NCBI RefSeq assembly: GCF_002742645.2
Contig: NZ_CP033875.1
Location: 1,776,001 to 1,840,000 of the forward strand
Reading direction: 5' to 3'
DNA length: 64,000 nt
Source of the DNA: Caulobacter sp. FWC26
GTDB lineage: Bacteria > Pseudomonadota > Alphaproteobacteria > Caulobacterales > Caulobacteraceae
Position 1 is the stretch's first letter. Every line of letters starts with the position of its first letter. The notes beneath the pieces are model-generated. The model was not told the origin of the DNA, did no database searches, and saw only the letters and a list, made by a program, of their open reading frames with translations. Shown here piece by piece: positions 7,542 to 15,913 of the stretch. A program made the translations under genes and the position numbers.

Positions 7542-7994
7542 CTAGCGCGAACGCATCCTCTTGATCACGCCCGAGAAGTTCAGCATCGGGCTGGACCCGG
7601 TCGAGATCAGGCCGCGCACGAACAGCAGCGAGCCGCCGGCGCGCACGACCTCGCCGGTGGCGGTGACCAGGTCGCCGGGGCGGGCTGGGCCGACGAACTC
7701 GCCATTCAGGCTGACCGTCACGGCGTGGGTTCCCGCCAGATCGCGCCAGGCGATGGCGAACAGGCAGAAGTCGGCGAAGGTCATCATGCAGCCGCCGTGC
7801 ATGAAGCCGCCGCCGTTCATGTGCTTGGGCTCGGCGCGGAAGGCGCAGGTGACGCGGCCGGTTTCATCCTCGCGGAAATAGAAGGGGCCGGACTGGTCCT
7901 CGAACGGGTCCATGCCCTGCCAGGTGCGCCAGCCGGCCCATTCGCCGGTCTCGACCAATCGCGAGCTGCTGGAAACCTCGGCGCCGCCGTCCAT
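7542..7994 (-). CDS. PaaI-family hotdog-fold thioesterase
   Basis: The 150-residue protein shows the hotdog core NGGGFMHGGCMMTFADFCLFAIAW, where HGG and the following Asp mark the PaaI/4HBT-II active site, and a C-terminal VTATGEVVRAGGSLLFVRGLI strand pair typical of acyl-CoA thioesterases that hydrolyse phenylacetyl- or related acyl-CoA. The gene is convergent with the GST gene (stops 4 bp apart) and divergent from the DUF3253 gene. No pathway genes surround it, so the acyl substrate is unknown. Confidence 0.85.
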   Translation of the reverse strand: MDGGAEVSSSSRLVETGEWAGWRTWQGMDPFEDQSGPFYFREDETGRVTCAFRAEPKHMNGGGFMHGGCMMTFADFCLFAIAWRDLAGTHAVTVSLNGEFVGPARPGDLVTATGEVVRAGGSLLFVRGLISTGSSPMLNFSGVIKRMRSR

Positions 7995-8095
7995 GTCGTC
8001 CCCTCCGAAACTTATCGGGGTTCAGTTAGAGGCGTCGTCGCGCGCACGCAAGCCGCGCCTCGCGTTTGAGCGCGATCCATGGCATGGCGAGGCGC

Positions 8096-8383
8096 ATGAC
8101 CACCCCGATCCAAGACACCATTCTTTCCCAGCTGGCGGCGCTGCCCGCCGGCAAGTCGATCGACCCGATGAACGTCGCCAAGGCGATCCAGCCCGAGCGC
8201 TGGCAGCAGCAGCTGGGCCACGTGCGCACCAACGCCATCGAGCTGGCCCGTGAGGGCAAGGTCGTGATCCTGCGCCACAACAAGCCGGTCAATCCCGAGA
8301 AGTTTCGCGGCGTCTATCGCATCCGCCTGCGCCTGGAAGGCGATCCGACCAGCTTCGAAGAGACGGCCGGCGACGAAGAGTAG
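8096..8383 (+). CDS. DUF3253 domain protein
   Basis: A 95-residue cytosolic protein that matches the DUF3253 pattern: an N-terminal helix (IQDTILSQLAAL), IDPMNVAKAIQPERWQQQLGHVRTNAIELAREGKV, then ILRHNKPVNPEKFRGVYRIRL. The family is predicted to form a small winged-helix-like fold, but no function is established. ATG 8096 is chosen because GAGG sits 8 bp upstream; the in-frame start ten codons earlier lacks one. The acidic C-terminal tail (EETAGDEE) is unconserved-looking. Confidence 0.82.
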   Translation: MTTPIQDTILSQLAALPAGKSIDPMNVAKAIQPERWQQQLGHVRTNAIELAREGKVVILRHNKPVNPEKFRGVYRIRLRLEGDPTSFEETAGDEE

Positions 8384-8426
8384 GCGTCGCCACGAGATCG
8401 TCTTGAAACGAAACTGAGTCCGTGGC

Positions 8427-8456
8427 CAATGGTCTCCCAAACTTGGGAGGCCATTG
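8427..8456 (+). promoter_or_regulatory. Near-perfect palindrome that pairs the ribosome site of the GST gene
   Basis: Fourteen-base arms CAATGGTCTCCCAA (8427-8440) and TTGGGAGGCCATTG (8443-8456) pair at every position, with a single G-U. The right arm contains the ribosome site GGGAGG (8445-8450) and ends right before ATG 8457. In RNA it would hide the site; in DNA it could equally be a symmetric operator. Confidence 0.7.
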
Positions 8457-9089
8457 ATGCTCATCTACGGTTCGTCGCTTTCGCCGTTCGTCCGCAAGAC
8501 CATGGTGTTCGCCACCGAAAAGGGTCTGACGTACGACAACAAGGTGGTCCGTCTCGGCCAGCCTGACACCGAATTCGACGCCTGCAGCCCCTTCGGCAAG
8601 ATTCCGGGCTTCCAGGACGGCGATTTCAAGATCTCGGACTCCTCGGCGATCATCACCTATCTCGACGCCGCCCATCCCGAGCCGAACCTGATCCCCACCG
8701 AACCCAAGGCGCGCGCCTGGACCGTCTGGTACGAGGAGTATGCGGACTCGATCTTCGTCGGCGCGGCGGGACCGATCTTCTTCAACCGGGTGGTGGGGCC
8801 GCGCTTCATGGGCGCCGAGCCGGACCTGGCGGCGATCGAAAAGGGGACCAACGTCGCCATGCCGCCGGTGCTCGACTATCTCGAGCGCACGATCCCGGCG
8901 AGCGGCTTCCTGGTTGAGGACCGTTTCACCCTGGCCGACATCGCCGTGGCCAGCCCCTTCGTGAACCTGGAACACGCTGGGTTCGACTTCGCCAAGTGGC
9001 CCAAGGCCAGGGCCTATGCCGACGCCATCCTCGCCCGGCCGTCGTTCGCCGACATCATCAAGCGCGAGCGCCGGATGCTCGGCGCGTAA
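8457..9089 (+). CDS. Glutathione S-transferase family protein
   Basis: The 210-residue GST begins MLIYGSSLSPFVRK, the catalytic-Ser region of many bacterial GSTs, followed by FGKIPGFQDGDFKISDSSAIITYLD (cis-Pro and the Asp-Ser glutathione-gamma-glutamyl contact) and a helical C-terminal domain with LVEDRFTLADIAVASPF. ATG 8457 follows GGGAGG; a TTG directly before it is in frame but unnecessary. The ribosome site is entirely inside a 30-base palindrome, a feature not shared by its neighbours. Substrate unknown. The uracil-DNA glycosylase gene follows after 43 bp. Confidence 0.9.
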   Translation: MLIYGSSLSPFVRKTMVFATEKGLTYDNKVVRLGQPDTEFDACSPFGKIPGFQDGDFKISDSSAIITYLDAAHPEPNLIPTEPKARAWTVWYEEYADSIFVGAAGPIFFNRVVGPRFMGAEPDLAAIEKGTNVAMPPVLDYLERTIPASGFLVEDRFTLADIAVASPFVNLEHAGFDFAKWPKARAYADAILARPSFADIIKRERRMLGA

Positions 9090-9132
9090 GGCTCCGCTTG
9101 GGGCAGGGGACGGGATCGCTTACATCCCGTCC

Positions 9133-9717
9133 ATGCCGCTCGAAGCGCTTCTTGAGGACATCGCCGCCTGCCGGGCGTGTGCGCCCTATCTGCCGCACAC
9201 GCCGCGGCCGGTAACCCGCGTCAGCTCCGCGACGCGCATCCTGATCGCCGGCCAGGCGCCAGGGCGGATCGTCCACGAGACGGGCCTGCCGTTCAACGAT
9301 CCCTCGGGCGACCGCCTGCGCCAGTGGATGGGGATCGACCGGGACACCTTTTATGGCCGGTCCGAGATCGGTGTCGCGGCTATGGCCTTCTGCTTCCCGG
9401 GAACCAACCCCAAGGGCGGCGACTATCCGCCGCCGCCCCGTTGCGCGGCGTTGTGGCGAACCCGGTTACTGGGGGCATTGCCGAACGTTGAACTGACCTT
9501 GCTGGTCGGTAGCTACGCCCAGAATTGGGCGCTGGCCGGGCGTACGGGCAAGACCATGACCGAGACCATCGAGCGCTGGCGCGAGTTTGGCCCGAACGTC
9601 CTGCCGCTGCCGCATCCCTCCTGGCGCAACACCGCGTGGCTGAAGCGCAATCCCTGGTTCGAGGCGGAGGTCACGCCCTTCCTTCGCGAGCGCGTCGCGG
9701 ACATTCTGGGCCGATGA
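9133..9717 (+). CDS. Uracil-DNA glycosylase family protein
   Basis: The 194-residue protein has motif 1 GQAPGRIVHETGLPFNDPSGDRL and motif 2 LPHPSWRNT, the signature pair of the UDG superfamily. Two cysteines (CRAC near residue 12) lie where family 4 enzymes have the first Fe-S ligands, but no second pair is obvious, so iron-sulfur binding is doubtful. Motif 1 has Gln-Ala-Pro-Gly in place of the Glu-Ala-Pro-Gly of family 4. It would remove deaminated bases; whether it is an active glycosylase cannot be told from sequence alone. ATG 9133 is chosen since the longer frame runs into the GST gene. Its stop overlaps the next ATG (ATGA). Confidence 0.8.
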   Translation: MPLEALLEDIAACRACAPYLPHTPRPVTRVSSATRILIAGQAPGRIVHETGLPFNDPSGDRLRQWMGIDRDTFYGRSEIGVAAMAFCFPGTNPKGGDYPPPPRCAALWRTRLLGALPNVELTLLVGSYAQNWALAGRTGKTMTETIERWREFGPNVLPLPHPSWRNTAWLKRNPWFEAEVTPFLRERVADILGR

Positions 9718-10772
9718 ACCGTCGCGCCTTGATCCTGACCGCCTCGGCGGCCGCGCTGTCGGCCTGTGCGCCGCTGCGCCAGCGGCCCGAACTGGCGGCG
9801 CTCGGGTTTCGCGGCCCGCGCCTGACGGATGAGGCCTTCATCAGCTTCGACGGCGCCCGGCTGGGCTTGATGCGCTGGCTCCCGGCCGTGGAACCCGACT
9901 GGGTCGTGGTCGGGCTGCACGGCATGAACGACTATTCCAACGCCTACCGTCTGGCCGCCGCCTGGTGGGCGGGGAGGGGCATCGCGACCTATGCGCTGGA
10001 TGTGCGCGGGTTCGGGCGCTCGCCCGAGCGCGGCGTCTGGGCGCCGGCCGACCTGGTGATCGAGGATGTCCGTCTGCTGGTCGAAGCGGTCCGTGAGCGG
10101 CACCCAAGGTCCAAGATCGCCCTGGCGGGAATCAGCATGGGCGGCGGCCTGGCGATCAGCGCCATGGCCACGTCCGACCCGCCGCGCGTCGACAAGCTGA
10201 TGCTGTTCGCACCGGCGGTCTGGGGGTGGTCGAGCCAGCCTTTGCCGAACAAGCTGAGCCTGTGGATCACCGCGCACACCGCAGGCGGTTGGGTGGTCAA
10301 GCCGCCCGAATGGTTGGTCCGGGAGGTCATGCCCTCCGACAATATCGACGAACTTCGCCGCATGGGCCGCGACCCGTTGATGATCTGGGGCGCACGTTCC
10401 GACACGCTGTATGGACTGGTCGGCCTGATGGAGCGGGCGTGGCGCGCGCCGGGCGCGATCGCGGCGCCGGTCGCGTGGTTTTACGGCGCCAACGACCACA
10501 TCATCCCGCGAGCGTCGACGGCCGAGGCCGTAGGCCGTCTCAAGCCCGGCGCGCTAACCGCCTACTATCCCAAGGGCTACCATCTGCTGCTTGTTGATCG
10601 ACAGGCTGAGACGGTCTGGTCGGACGCCGAGGCGTTTCTGCGCGAAGCGCCCGCGCCGTGGCCGCCGTCAGGCGTTCCCGCCATTCCGGACAGCGCGGCC
10701 GCGATGACAGCGTTGGACCCGCCGAAGGCCGACAAGCGCAGGGTGTCGCAAGGTCAGCCTTCGGGCTTGTGA
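9714..10772 (+). CDS. Alpha/beta hydrolase lipoprotein (monoacylglycerol lipase / lysophospholipase-like)
   Basis: A 352-residue protein starting MNRRALILTASAAALSAC, a lipoprotein signal with a lipobox (LSAC), so it should be anchored in the envelope. The hydrolase core shows the oxyanion segment VVGLHGMNDYSNAY, ALDVRGFGRSP and the nucleophile elbow GISMGG; the acid Asp is likely in FYGANDHIIP and the His in KGYHLLL. This layout fits Hydrolase_4 (lysophospholipase). It overlaps the glycosylase gene by 4 bp, so the two are probably co-expressed even though they do not obviously act together. Confidence 0.86.
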   Translation: MNRRALILTASAAALSACAPLRQRPELAALGFRGPRLTDEAFISFDGARLGLMRWLPAVEPDWVVVGLHGMNDYSNAYRLAAAWWAGRGIATYALDVRGFGRSPERGVWAPADLVIEDVRLLVEAVRERHPRSKIALAGISMGGGLAISAMATSDPPRVDKLMLFAPAVWGWSSQPLPNKLSLWITAHTAGGWVVKPPEWLVREVMPSDNIDELRRMGRDPLMIWGARSDTLYGLVGLMERAWRAPGAIAAPVAWFYGANDHIIPRASTAEAVGRLKPGALTAYYPKGYHLLLVDRQAETVWSDAEAFLREAPAPWPPSGVPAIPDSAAAMTALDPPKADKRRVSQGQPSGL

Positions 10773-10834
10773 GCCAGGGCAAGCCAGCGTACACCGCCCG
10801 CCAACTTCATTCTGGCTGAGGCGAGACCGGCAGC

Positions 10835-11896
10835 ATGACCTTGTTCGATTCCCCCGATTTCGAGGGACACGAAGGCGTTCACGCTTTCTTCGACGAAAAA
10901 ACTGGTCTGAAGTCGATCATCGCGGTCCACTCGACCGCGCGAGGGCCCGCCGCCGGCGGCTGCCGGATGTGGGACTATTCCAGCGCCGGTGCGGCCCTGA
11001 CCGACGCCCTGCGGCTCTCGCGTGGCATGTCCTACAAAAACGCCATGGCGGATCTCGACTTCGGTGGCGGCAAGGCCGTGATCATCGGCGACAGCCGCAG
11101 CCAGAAGACGCCGGAACTGTTCGAGGCCTTCGGTCGCGCCGTCGACAGCCTGGGCGGAAAGTACTGGACCGCCGAGGACGTGGGCGTCTCGCCGTCGGAC
11201 CTGGAAAGCACGCGCAAGACCACTCGCTTTGTCGCCGGCCTCGAAGGCCATGCGGCCGCGTCGGGCGATCCGTCGCCAGTGACCGCCGAGGGCGTGTTCC
11301 GGGGCGTGCGTCTCTGCGTCGAGCGGGCGCTGAATCGCGACCTGAACGGCGTTCGCGTCGCCATCCAAGGCGTCGGCCATGTCGGCGCTTACCTTGCCGA
11401 GAAACTACACGCCGCCGGCGCTGAACTGATCATCGCCGACGTCAACCAGGTCGCCCTGGCCGAGGTGGCCGCCAAGACCGGCGCGACGATCGTTCCGACC
11501 GACGCGATCTTCGACGTCGAGGCCGATGTCTTCGCCCCTTGCGCGCTGGGCGGGGCGATCTCGAACGCGACCCTGCCTCGCCTGAAGGTCAAGGTGATCG
11601 CGGGGGGCGCCAACAACCAATTGGCGGACGCCATGATCGGCCAGACCGTGTTTGATCGCGGCATCCTCTACGCCCCGGACTATGTCATCAACGGTGGCGG
11701 CATCATCAATGTGGCGGCCGAGATCCGCGCTCTTGAAGCCGGCGGCGCGTTCGACGGTGGCTGGGTGGCGATCAAGCTCGACCGCCTGGCCCAGACCCTG
11801 GCGGAGGTGATCGATCAGTCGATCACCGAAAAGCGCCCGGCCAACCTGGTCGCCGACGAAATCGCCCGCGCGCGGATCGCGGCGGCGCGGGGCTAG
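10835..11896 (+). CDS. Leucine/valine dehydrogenase-like Glu/Leu/Phe/Val dehydrogenase
   Basis: The 353-residue protein has the amino-acid dehydrogenase N-domain with AAGGCRMW and the catalytic Lys in SYKNAMADLDFGGGKAVI, then a Rossmann domain beginning VAIQGVGHVGAYLAEKL, followed by an Asp (IIADVN) that favours NAD+. This is the Leu/Val/Phe dehydrogenase class: it interconverts branched-chain amino acids and 2-keto acids with NH3. C-terminal ANNQLAD and PDYVINGGGIINVAAE are conserved in the class. It stands alone, with 62 bp upstream and no obvious operon partner. Specificity (Leu, Val or Phe) cannot be set from sequence reading. Confidence 0.9.
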   Translation: MTLFDSPDFEGHEGVHAFFDEKTGLKSIIAVHSTARGPAAGGCRMWDYSSAGAALTDALRLSRGMSYKNAMADLDFGGGKAVIIGDSRSQKTPELFEAFGRAVDSLGGKYWTAEDVGVSPSDLESTRKTTRFVAGLEGHAAASGDPSPVTAEGVFRGVRLCVERALNRDLNGVRVAIQGVGHVGAYLAEKLHAAGAELIIADVNQVALAEVAAKTGATIVPTDAIFDVEADVFAPCALGGAISNATLPRLKVKVIAGGANNQLADAMIGQTVFDRGILYAPDYVINGGGIINVAAEIRALEAGGAFDGGWVAIKLDRLAQTLAEVIDQSITEKRPANLVADEIARARIAAARG

Positions 11897-11944
11897 GCCG
11901 TCCGAGACAGCCGATAAGGCAAGCAGCGACGGTCCAGCTTGGCT

Positions 11945-12784
11945 CTAGCGGCCCTGGATCGACACCGTGACCCCGACGACCGTGTCCTTGTCGGAATAGT
12001 CGATTGACTTCAGGTTGCGGCGGGTCGCCGACAGCGAGACTTGCTTGTTATCCTTGCGATAGCCAAGGCCGACCTGCCGGCTGCCGAAACGGGCCAGCTT
12101 GTCTTCGCTGAAGCCGGCGTTTCGCCAGCCGTTGATCGCGTCACGCACCAGATTGAGGCTGTAGGCCTTGCCGGAGCTGGCGGCGAAAATCATCCACCGC
12201 CCGCGCCGCAAATCCTCAGCCGAGGCGCTGGCCTTCGACATCAGGTTCGACGCGTTCAGGGTCAGGCGCTTTACGGCGGTGGGCTGCAGGCCCATCGGGG
12301 TGAAGGCGAGCGGCCGATCATTGACCTCGACCTTCAACAGCTTGCCGTAAGGGCGTTGTGTCTTGACTTGGGCCAAGGCTAGGGCCGGGCGGGACTTTGC
12401 CGGCGAATTCTCGGCCAGTATGCGCGCCGCCGGGCGCGCAGGCGCAGGCGCGGTCTCGGCCGGAGCTTGCGCGCGGTTCGCGGATGGCTCGGGCGTACTG
12501 GGCGCGGCGCCGGCCAAACCTGACTCCGCCGGGCCGCCGGCCAGCGCCACGGTCGCGACCGCCGGGATCGCAACGGTCTCGGCCGCGAGAGCGCGAGAGC
12601 GCTCACCGCCATAGCGCGCCGTGGCGATCGGCGCGTCGGGGTCGTCGCCGACGGCCGGCGGTCCGCCCGCCAGGGTCAGAGTCTGGTTGAATTCTTCAGG
12701 AACACGAGTCGACAGCGCCGTCGCGGTCCCTACGCCCACGAGACTGACTGTCGCCATCAAACATCCGAGCGCGACCCGTCGCAT
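11945..12784 (-). CDS. Exported hypothetical protein
   Basis: I do not recognise a family. The 279-residue product starts MRRVALGCLMATVSLVGVGTATALS, a signal peptide, then has about 110 residues of Ala/Pro-rich low complexity and a conserved-looking C-terminal part (from about KTQRPYGKLLKVEVNDRPLAF to the end) with alternating basic and hydrophobic segments that suggests a small beta-rich domain. ATG 12784 follows GGGGGAG at a good distance; an in-frame ATG six codons earlier overlaps that ribosome site. It lies downstream of the 48-codon gene on the same strand and may be the last gene of that transcript. Confidence 0.7.
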   Translation of the reverse strand: MRRVALGCLMATVSLVGVGTATALSTRVPEEFNQTLTLAGGPPAVGDDPDAPIATARYGGERSRALAAETVAIPAVATVALAGGPAESGLAGAAPSTPEPSANRAQAPAETAPAPARPAARILAENSPAKSRPALALAQVKTQRPYGKLLKVEVNDRPLAFTPMGLQPTAVKRLTLNASNLMSKASASAEDLRRGRWMIFAASSGKAYSLNLVRDAINGWRNAGFSEDKLARFGSRQVGLGYRKDNKQVSLSATRRNLKSIDYSDKDTVVGVTVSIQGR

Positions 12785-12897
12785 GCTCGCTAGCTCCCCC
12801 ATTCCCTATTGGAAGGTTAAGAGCGGCGCAGCACTCTGTATAGGCGTTTAGCCTGTGGGTTGAACGGTTTCGCCTTGTCGATACCCGACTTTGGGGA

Positions 12898-13044
12898 TCA
12901 ATGACCCGGCTTGGGTTGGAAGCTGCGCGTCTCTTTAAGCTTCACGCATTCCGGCGCAGGCTTTCCGCCGTGCTGCGGTTTTGGAGCAGACTTCGGGACG
13001 GAGAGGTTCCTGTTGGGGTTCTGGTTCTGGAAGCCGCTGGTCAT
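12898..13044 (-). CDS. Small 48-residue hypothetical protein
   Basis: This short frame has an almost ideal ribosome site, GGAGGAAAAGCC directly before ATG 13044, and lies 22 bp after the stop of the transglutaminase gene on the same strand. The product starts MTSGFQNQNPNRNLSVPK, is rich in Pro, Lys, Asn and Gln (calculated charge positive), has a single Cys and no hydrophobic segment, and ends FQPKPGH. It should be a basic, unfolded cytosolic peptide. No family is recognised. The ribosome site and the operon position are the evidence; conservation was not tested. Confidence 0.65.
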   Translation of the reverse strand: MTSGFQNQNPNRNLSVPKSAPKPQHGGKPAPECVKLKETRSFQPKPGH

Positions 13045-13066
13045 GGCTTTTCCTCCGGGGCGCACG

Positions 13067-13951
13067 CTACTTTAACACAGCCGCCTGACCGGTTTCGTCC
13101 AACAACTGGACGTCCACGGAGACGTGAAGACGAGACGCTCCGGGGGCGCCGATGATGGCGCCCGATACCGGAAGGGCCTGAGCGGGGGTTCGGGTCGCCG
13201 CGACACGGATCAGGTCCGGCGACTCCGCCAATCCGTTGGTCGGATCGAACTCCAGCCAACCAAGATCGGGCAGGAACACTTCACACCAGGCATGCGTGGC
13301 GCCGGCGCCGCGGATCTGGGCGCCGGGGGAATGGATGTAGCCGGTGGCGAAGAGCGCGGCGTAGCCGAGGCGACGCAGACCTTCCACCATCAACCAGGCC
13401 AGATCCCGACAGGCGCCGCTTTGCTTGCGCAGCGTCTCGACGGGGCTTTGAACGCCTTCTTCCTGCCGGGTGACATAGTCGAACTGCTGGTGGATCAGTT
13501 CGTTGACGCGCAACAGGAAAGCCAAGGCCGGCTCGTCGCGACACGCCGGAAGGTTTCGCAGCCAGCGCAGTAGTTCCGCGTCGGGATCGTCGGTCACCGG
13601 CGCGATGAATGGCTCCAGCGTCGCCCGGTCCTCTCGTGAGTAGACAATGGGCGTCAGGGTGTGCGGGTCTTCCGCGCGCTGCAGCGCTAGCGGCGCGGGG
13701 TAGCGGTCGATCACCAACTCGCTGACGACACGCATCGCGTTCGCGCCTTCGGAGGGCTGGAAAATGCAGACGCAATTGCCGTTGGCGTCATAGCTCCAGC
13801 GGGTGGCGCCCTGCGGAAACAGGCGAAGCGACGCCTGAACGATGCGCAGGGCGTGGCTATCGCGCGGTCGGATCATCAGCCGCTGGGGGCCAAAGCCGAC
13901 CGGATGGTCGTAATCGTAGTGTGTCTCGTGAAGGATGCGCAGCCGTCCCAT
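13067..13951 (-). CDS. Transglutaminase-like cysteine protease family protein
   Basis: The 294-residue protein has the bacterial transglutaminase N-terminal region (LHETHYDYDHPVGFGPQRLMIRPR) followed by the core: Cys in GACRDLAWLMVEGLRRLG, His in THAWCEVFL and Asp in EFDPTNG form the catalytic triad. Proteins of this kind are cytosolic and often sit next to alpha-E and circularly permuted ATP-grasp genes; neither is present here. It lies 50 bp after the TetR gene and just before the 48-codon gene, so these probably share a transcript. The substrate of the family is not established. Confidence 0.88.
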   Translation of the reverse strand: MGRLRILHETHYDYDHPVGFGPQRLMIRPRDSHALRIVQASLRLFPQGATRWSYDANGNCVCIFQPSEGANAMRVVSELVIDRYPAPLALQRAEDPHTLTPIVYSREDRATLEPFIAPVTDDPDAELLRWLRNLPACRDEPALAFLLRVNELIHQQFDYVTRQEEGVQSPVETLRKQSGACRDLAWLMVEGLRRLGYAALFATGYIHSPGAQIRGAGATHAWCEVFLPDLGWLEFDPTNGLAESPDLIRVAATRTPAQALPVSGAIIGAPGASRLHVSVDVQLLDETGQAAVLK

Positions 13952-14000
13952 GCGCGGGCCAAACGCCCGACACGAACGCCTGTTCCGGCCGCGTCCCCGT

Positions 14001-14669
14001 TTAGGCTCGGAAGCCGGCTTCGGCGAAGCTCAGCATGCGATCCAGCAGGGCCACGACGTCCGCTTCGCTGGTCTGGCCTTCCGACAGGACATTGAGGCGG
14101 TCGAACTCCGCAAAGCGGTTGTTGTGCAGCATGCCCAGCGTGAAATGCAGCCGCCAGTAAACCTCTTCCGGCGAAAGATCGGGGCGGGCGCGAAGCAGGG
14201 CGTCCGAGAAGCGGCGCAGATGCGAGACATCGGTCTTCAGCACCTGGCGGATCTCGTCGGTGCCCTCGCTGCGGGCGCGGATCAGGAACTGCAGCGAAAT
14301 CCGCCGCTCGTGGTCCGGCGCCAGCCAACGCAGGGGCGGGGTCAGCAGCGCCGCCAGGATGTCGCGCAGGGGCGGCGCGCCGGCGTTCCGGTCATTGGCT
14401 TCATGCAGCATCTTGGCCCGCTCGCGATTGAGCTCGGCCGTGCGCCGCTTGAAGATCTCGAACAGCAACGCATCCTTGGAGCCGAAGTGGTAGTTCACCG
14501 AGGCCAGGTTCACGCCGGCGGCGGCCGTGATGTCGCGCACCGAGACGTTCTGGAAACCGTGCAACGCGAACAGGCGTTCGGCGGCGACGAAAACCAGATT
14601 CTTGGTGGCGGCTTCGGTCTCGGCGGCCTCGACCTCATGCGAGGCGGTGGCGTCGTTGCTCGGACTCAC
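14001..14669 (-). CDS. TetR-family transcriptional regulator
   Basis: A 222-residue repressor with the TetR helix-turn-helix at residues about 22-70 (AAERLFALHGFQNVSVRDITAAAGVNLASVNYHFGSKDALLFEIF) and a helical ligand domain. GTG 14669 is preceded by GGGGAA. An inverted repeat, TTCCCC ... GGGGAA, at 14676-14696 overlaps that leader and could be an autoregulatory operator. It is the first gene of a leftward group that continues into the transglutaminase and the 48-codon gene. The ligand is unknown. Confidence 0.88.
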   Translation of the reverse strand: MSPSNDATASHEVEAAETEAATKNLVFVAAERLFALHGFQNVSVRDITAAAGVNLASVNYHFGSKDALLFEIFKRRTAELNRERAKMLHEANDRNAGAPPLRDILAALLTPPLRWLAPDHERRISLQFLIRARSEGTDEIRQVLKTDVSHLRRFSDALLRARPDLSPEEVYWRLHFTLGMLHNNRFAEFDRLNVLSEGQTSEADVVALLDRMLSFAEAGFRA

Positions 14670-14799
14670 TAGAGATTCCCCTTTACCCGCGGGGAAGTCT
14701 TACGGGCGTTCGAATTTGGCGCAAGCGTCAAGATCGTCAGTGCCGCGCGTAATGATCGCCCAGCCTTGGCGCTTTCCGCCAAATCGGCGCTGGGGGATG

Positions 14800-15759
14800 T
14801 CAGCTCGGAACGGGAAGCAATCGCTTGGCGGGCCGCCGCACGCGGCGACGCAACACTTGCCGGGCAAGGGGGCGAGCCAGGGCCGCCACCAGGATCAGCG
14901 GCGCGAGCAGCGCCGTCAGCACCTTGTGCCGCTTGAGCTGGGCGCGCTTGAAGAAGTAGCGGATCAGGCCCTTACCCTTGTGCCACTCGATCACGAGCGG
15001 GCTCTCGCGGCTGGTCGAACCCACGTGAACGATCCGCGCCTTGGGCTGGAACAGGACGCACCCGCCCGCGCGGCGCGCACGCCAGCACAGGTCGATGTCC
15101 TCGACATGCAGGAAGTAGCCCTCGTCAAATCCGCCCAGGCGCTGGAAGTCGCGCGCCGTCATGTAGAAGCACGCGCCGGATATGGTCGGCGTATCCACCG
15201 GGTAGGGCGGCGGGGGCTCGCCCTCCCGGTGGATCTCGAAGCGGCGCAGCGGGGGCAGGGTGGCGCTAAGCTTCGAGAGGCTGAGCAGGGTGGTGACGGG
15301 CGTGATCTCGCCGCGTCGTCCGCCCCGCTGTTCGGTGCCGTCGGTGTTGAACACGCGCGCGCCCACCACGCAGGGCGAGGGGCGATCGCGGGCGGCGTCT
15401 CGCAGAGCCGGGATGGCGCCGGGCGTCAGGAAGGCGTCGGGATTGAGGAACACGAGTTCCTGGCCCTTGGCCGCAAGGGCGCCCAAGTTCGCGGCGCGCG
15501 CAAAGCCGATGTTGCCCAGCCCCTGAAGCAGGCGCACCCGGCCCTCTCGCTGCGACAGGTCCCGCAGCCACGCGGCGTCGGCGGACGAGGAGCCGTTGTC
15601 GACGACGACGAACTCATCGACCCAGGGTTCCGCCAGCACATGCCGGACGCTCTCCATCAGGGCCGGGCCGGTCATATAGACGACCATCACCACCGAAAGG
15701 CGAGGCGGGGCCGTTGAGGCAGGGTCGCCAGAGCCTGCGCGAGCGTTCGTTGCGAGCAT
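14800..15759 (-). CDS. Glycosyltransferase family 2 (rhamnosyltransferase-like)
   Basis: The 319-residue GT-A enzyme has LSVVMVVYMTGPALMESVRHVL, VVVDNGSSSADAAWL (nucleotide-sugar site), LLQGLGNIGFARAANLGALAAKGQELVFLNPDA (the NPDA variant of DXD) and GGFDEGYFLHVEDIDLCWRARRAG, the ED motif of the family. A C-terminal hydrophobic segment (ALLAPLILVAALARPLA) suggests membrane attachment. The set resembles rhamnosyl- or related transferases for surface polysaccharide. ATG 15759 is chosen; the frame extends 27 codons upstream but without a ribosome site. It stands alone and is divergent from the XRE gene. Confidence 0.88.
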   Translation of the reverse strand: MLATNARAGSGDPASTAPPRLSVVMVVYMTGPALMESVRHVLAEPWVDEFVVVDNGSSSADAAWLRDLSQREGRVRLLQGLGNIGFARAANLGALAAKGQELVFLNPDAFLTPGAIPALRDAARDRPSPCVVGARVFNTDGTEQRGGRRGEITPVTTLLSLSKLSATLPPLRRFEIHREGEPPPPYPVDTPTISGACFYMTARDFQRLGGFDEGYFLHVEDIDLCWRARRAGGCVLFQPKARIVHVGSTSRESPLVIEWHKGKGLIRYFFKRAQLKRHKVLTALLAPLILVAALARPLARQVLRRRVRRPAKRLLPVPS

Positions 15760-15781
15760 GGTTTTGCTTCGTTCAAAATAG

Positions 15782-15863
15782 TTGCGTAAAAACTGTATAT
15801 GCCGTGTCGCCGGCTTGCAAGGCGGTTTAGGCGCACGCAACGGGTTGTTGCGTTTTTATGCAA
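15782..15863. promoter_or_regulatory. Repeated TTGCRTAAAAAC element in the GT2/XRE divergent promoter
   Basis: TTGCGTAAAAAC at 15782-15793 reappears inverted within the imperfect palindrome TTGCGTTTTTATGCAA at 15848-15863 (reverse complement TTGCATAAAAACGCAA). The stretch is AT-rich for this genome and lies between two divergent starts, so it is a plausible binding site for the adjacent XRE regulator. Confidence 0.5.
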
Positions 15864-15913
15864 TGTGTAACAACTAGTGAGCGCCCGCGGGTGGGCGCGC
15901 GAACGGCGTTGCG

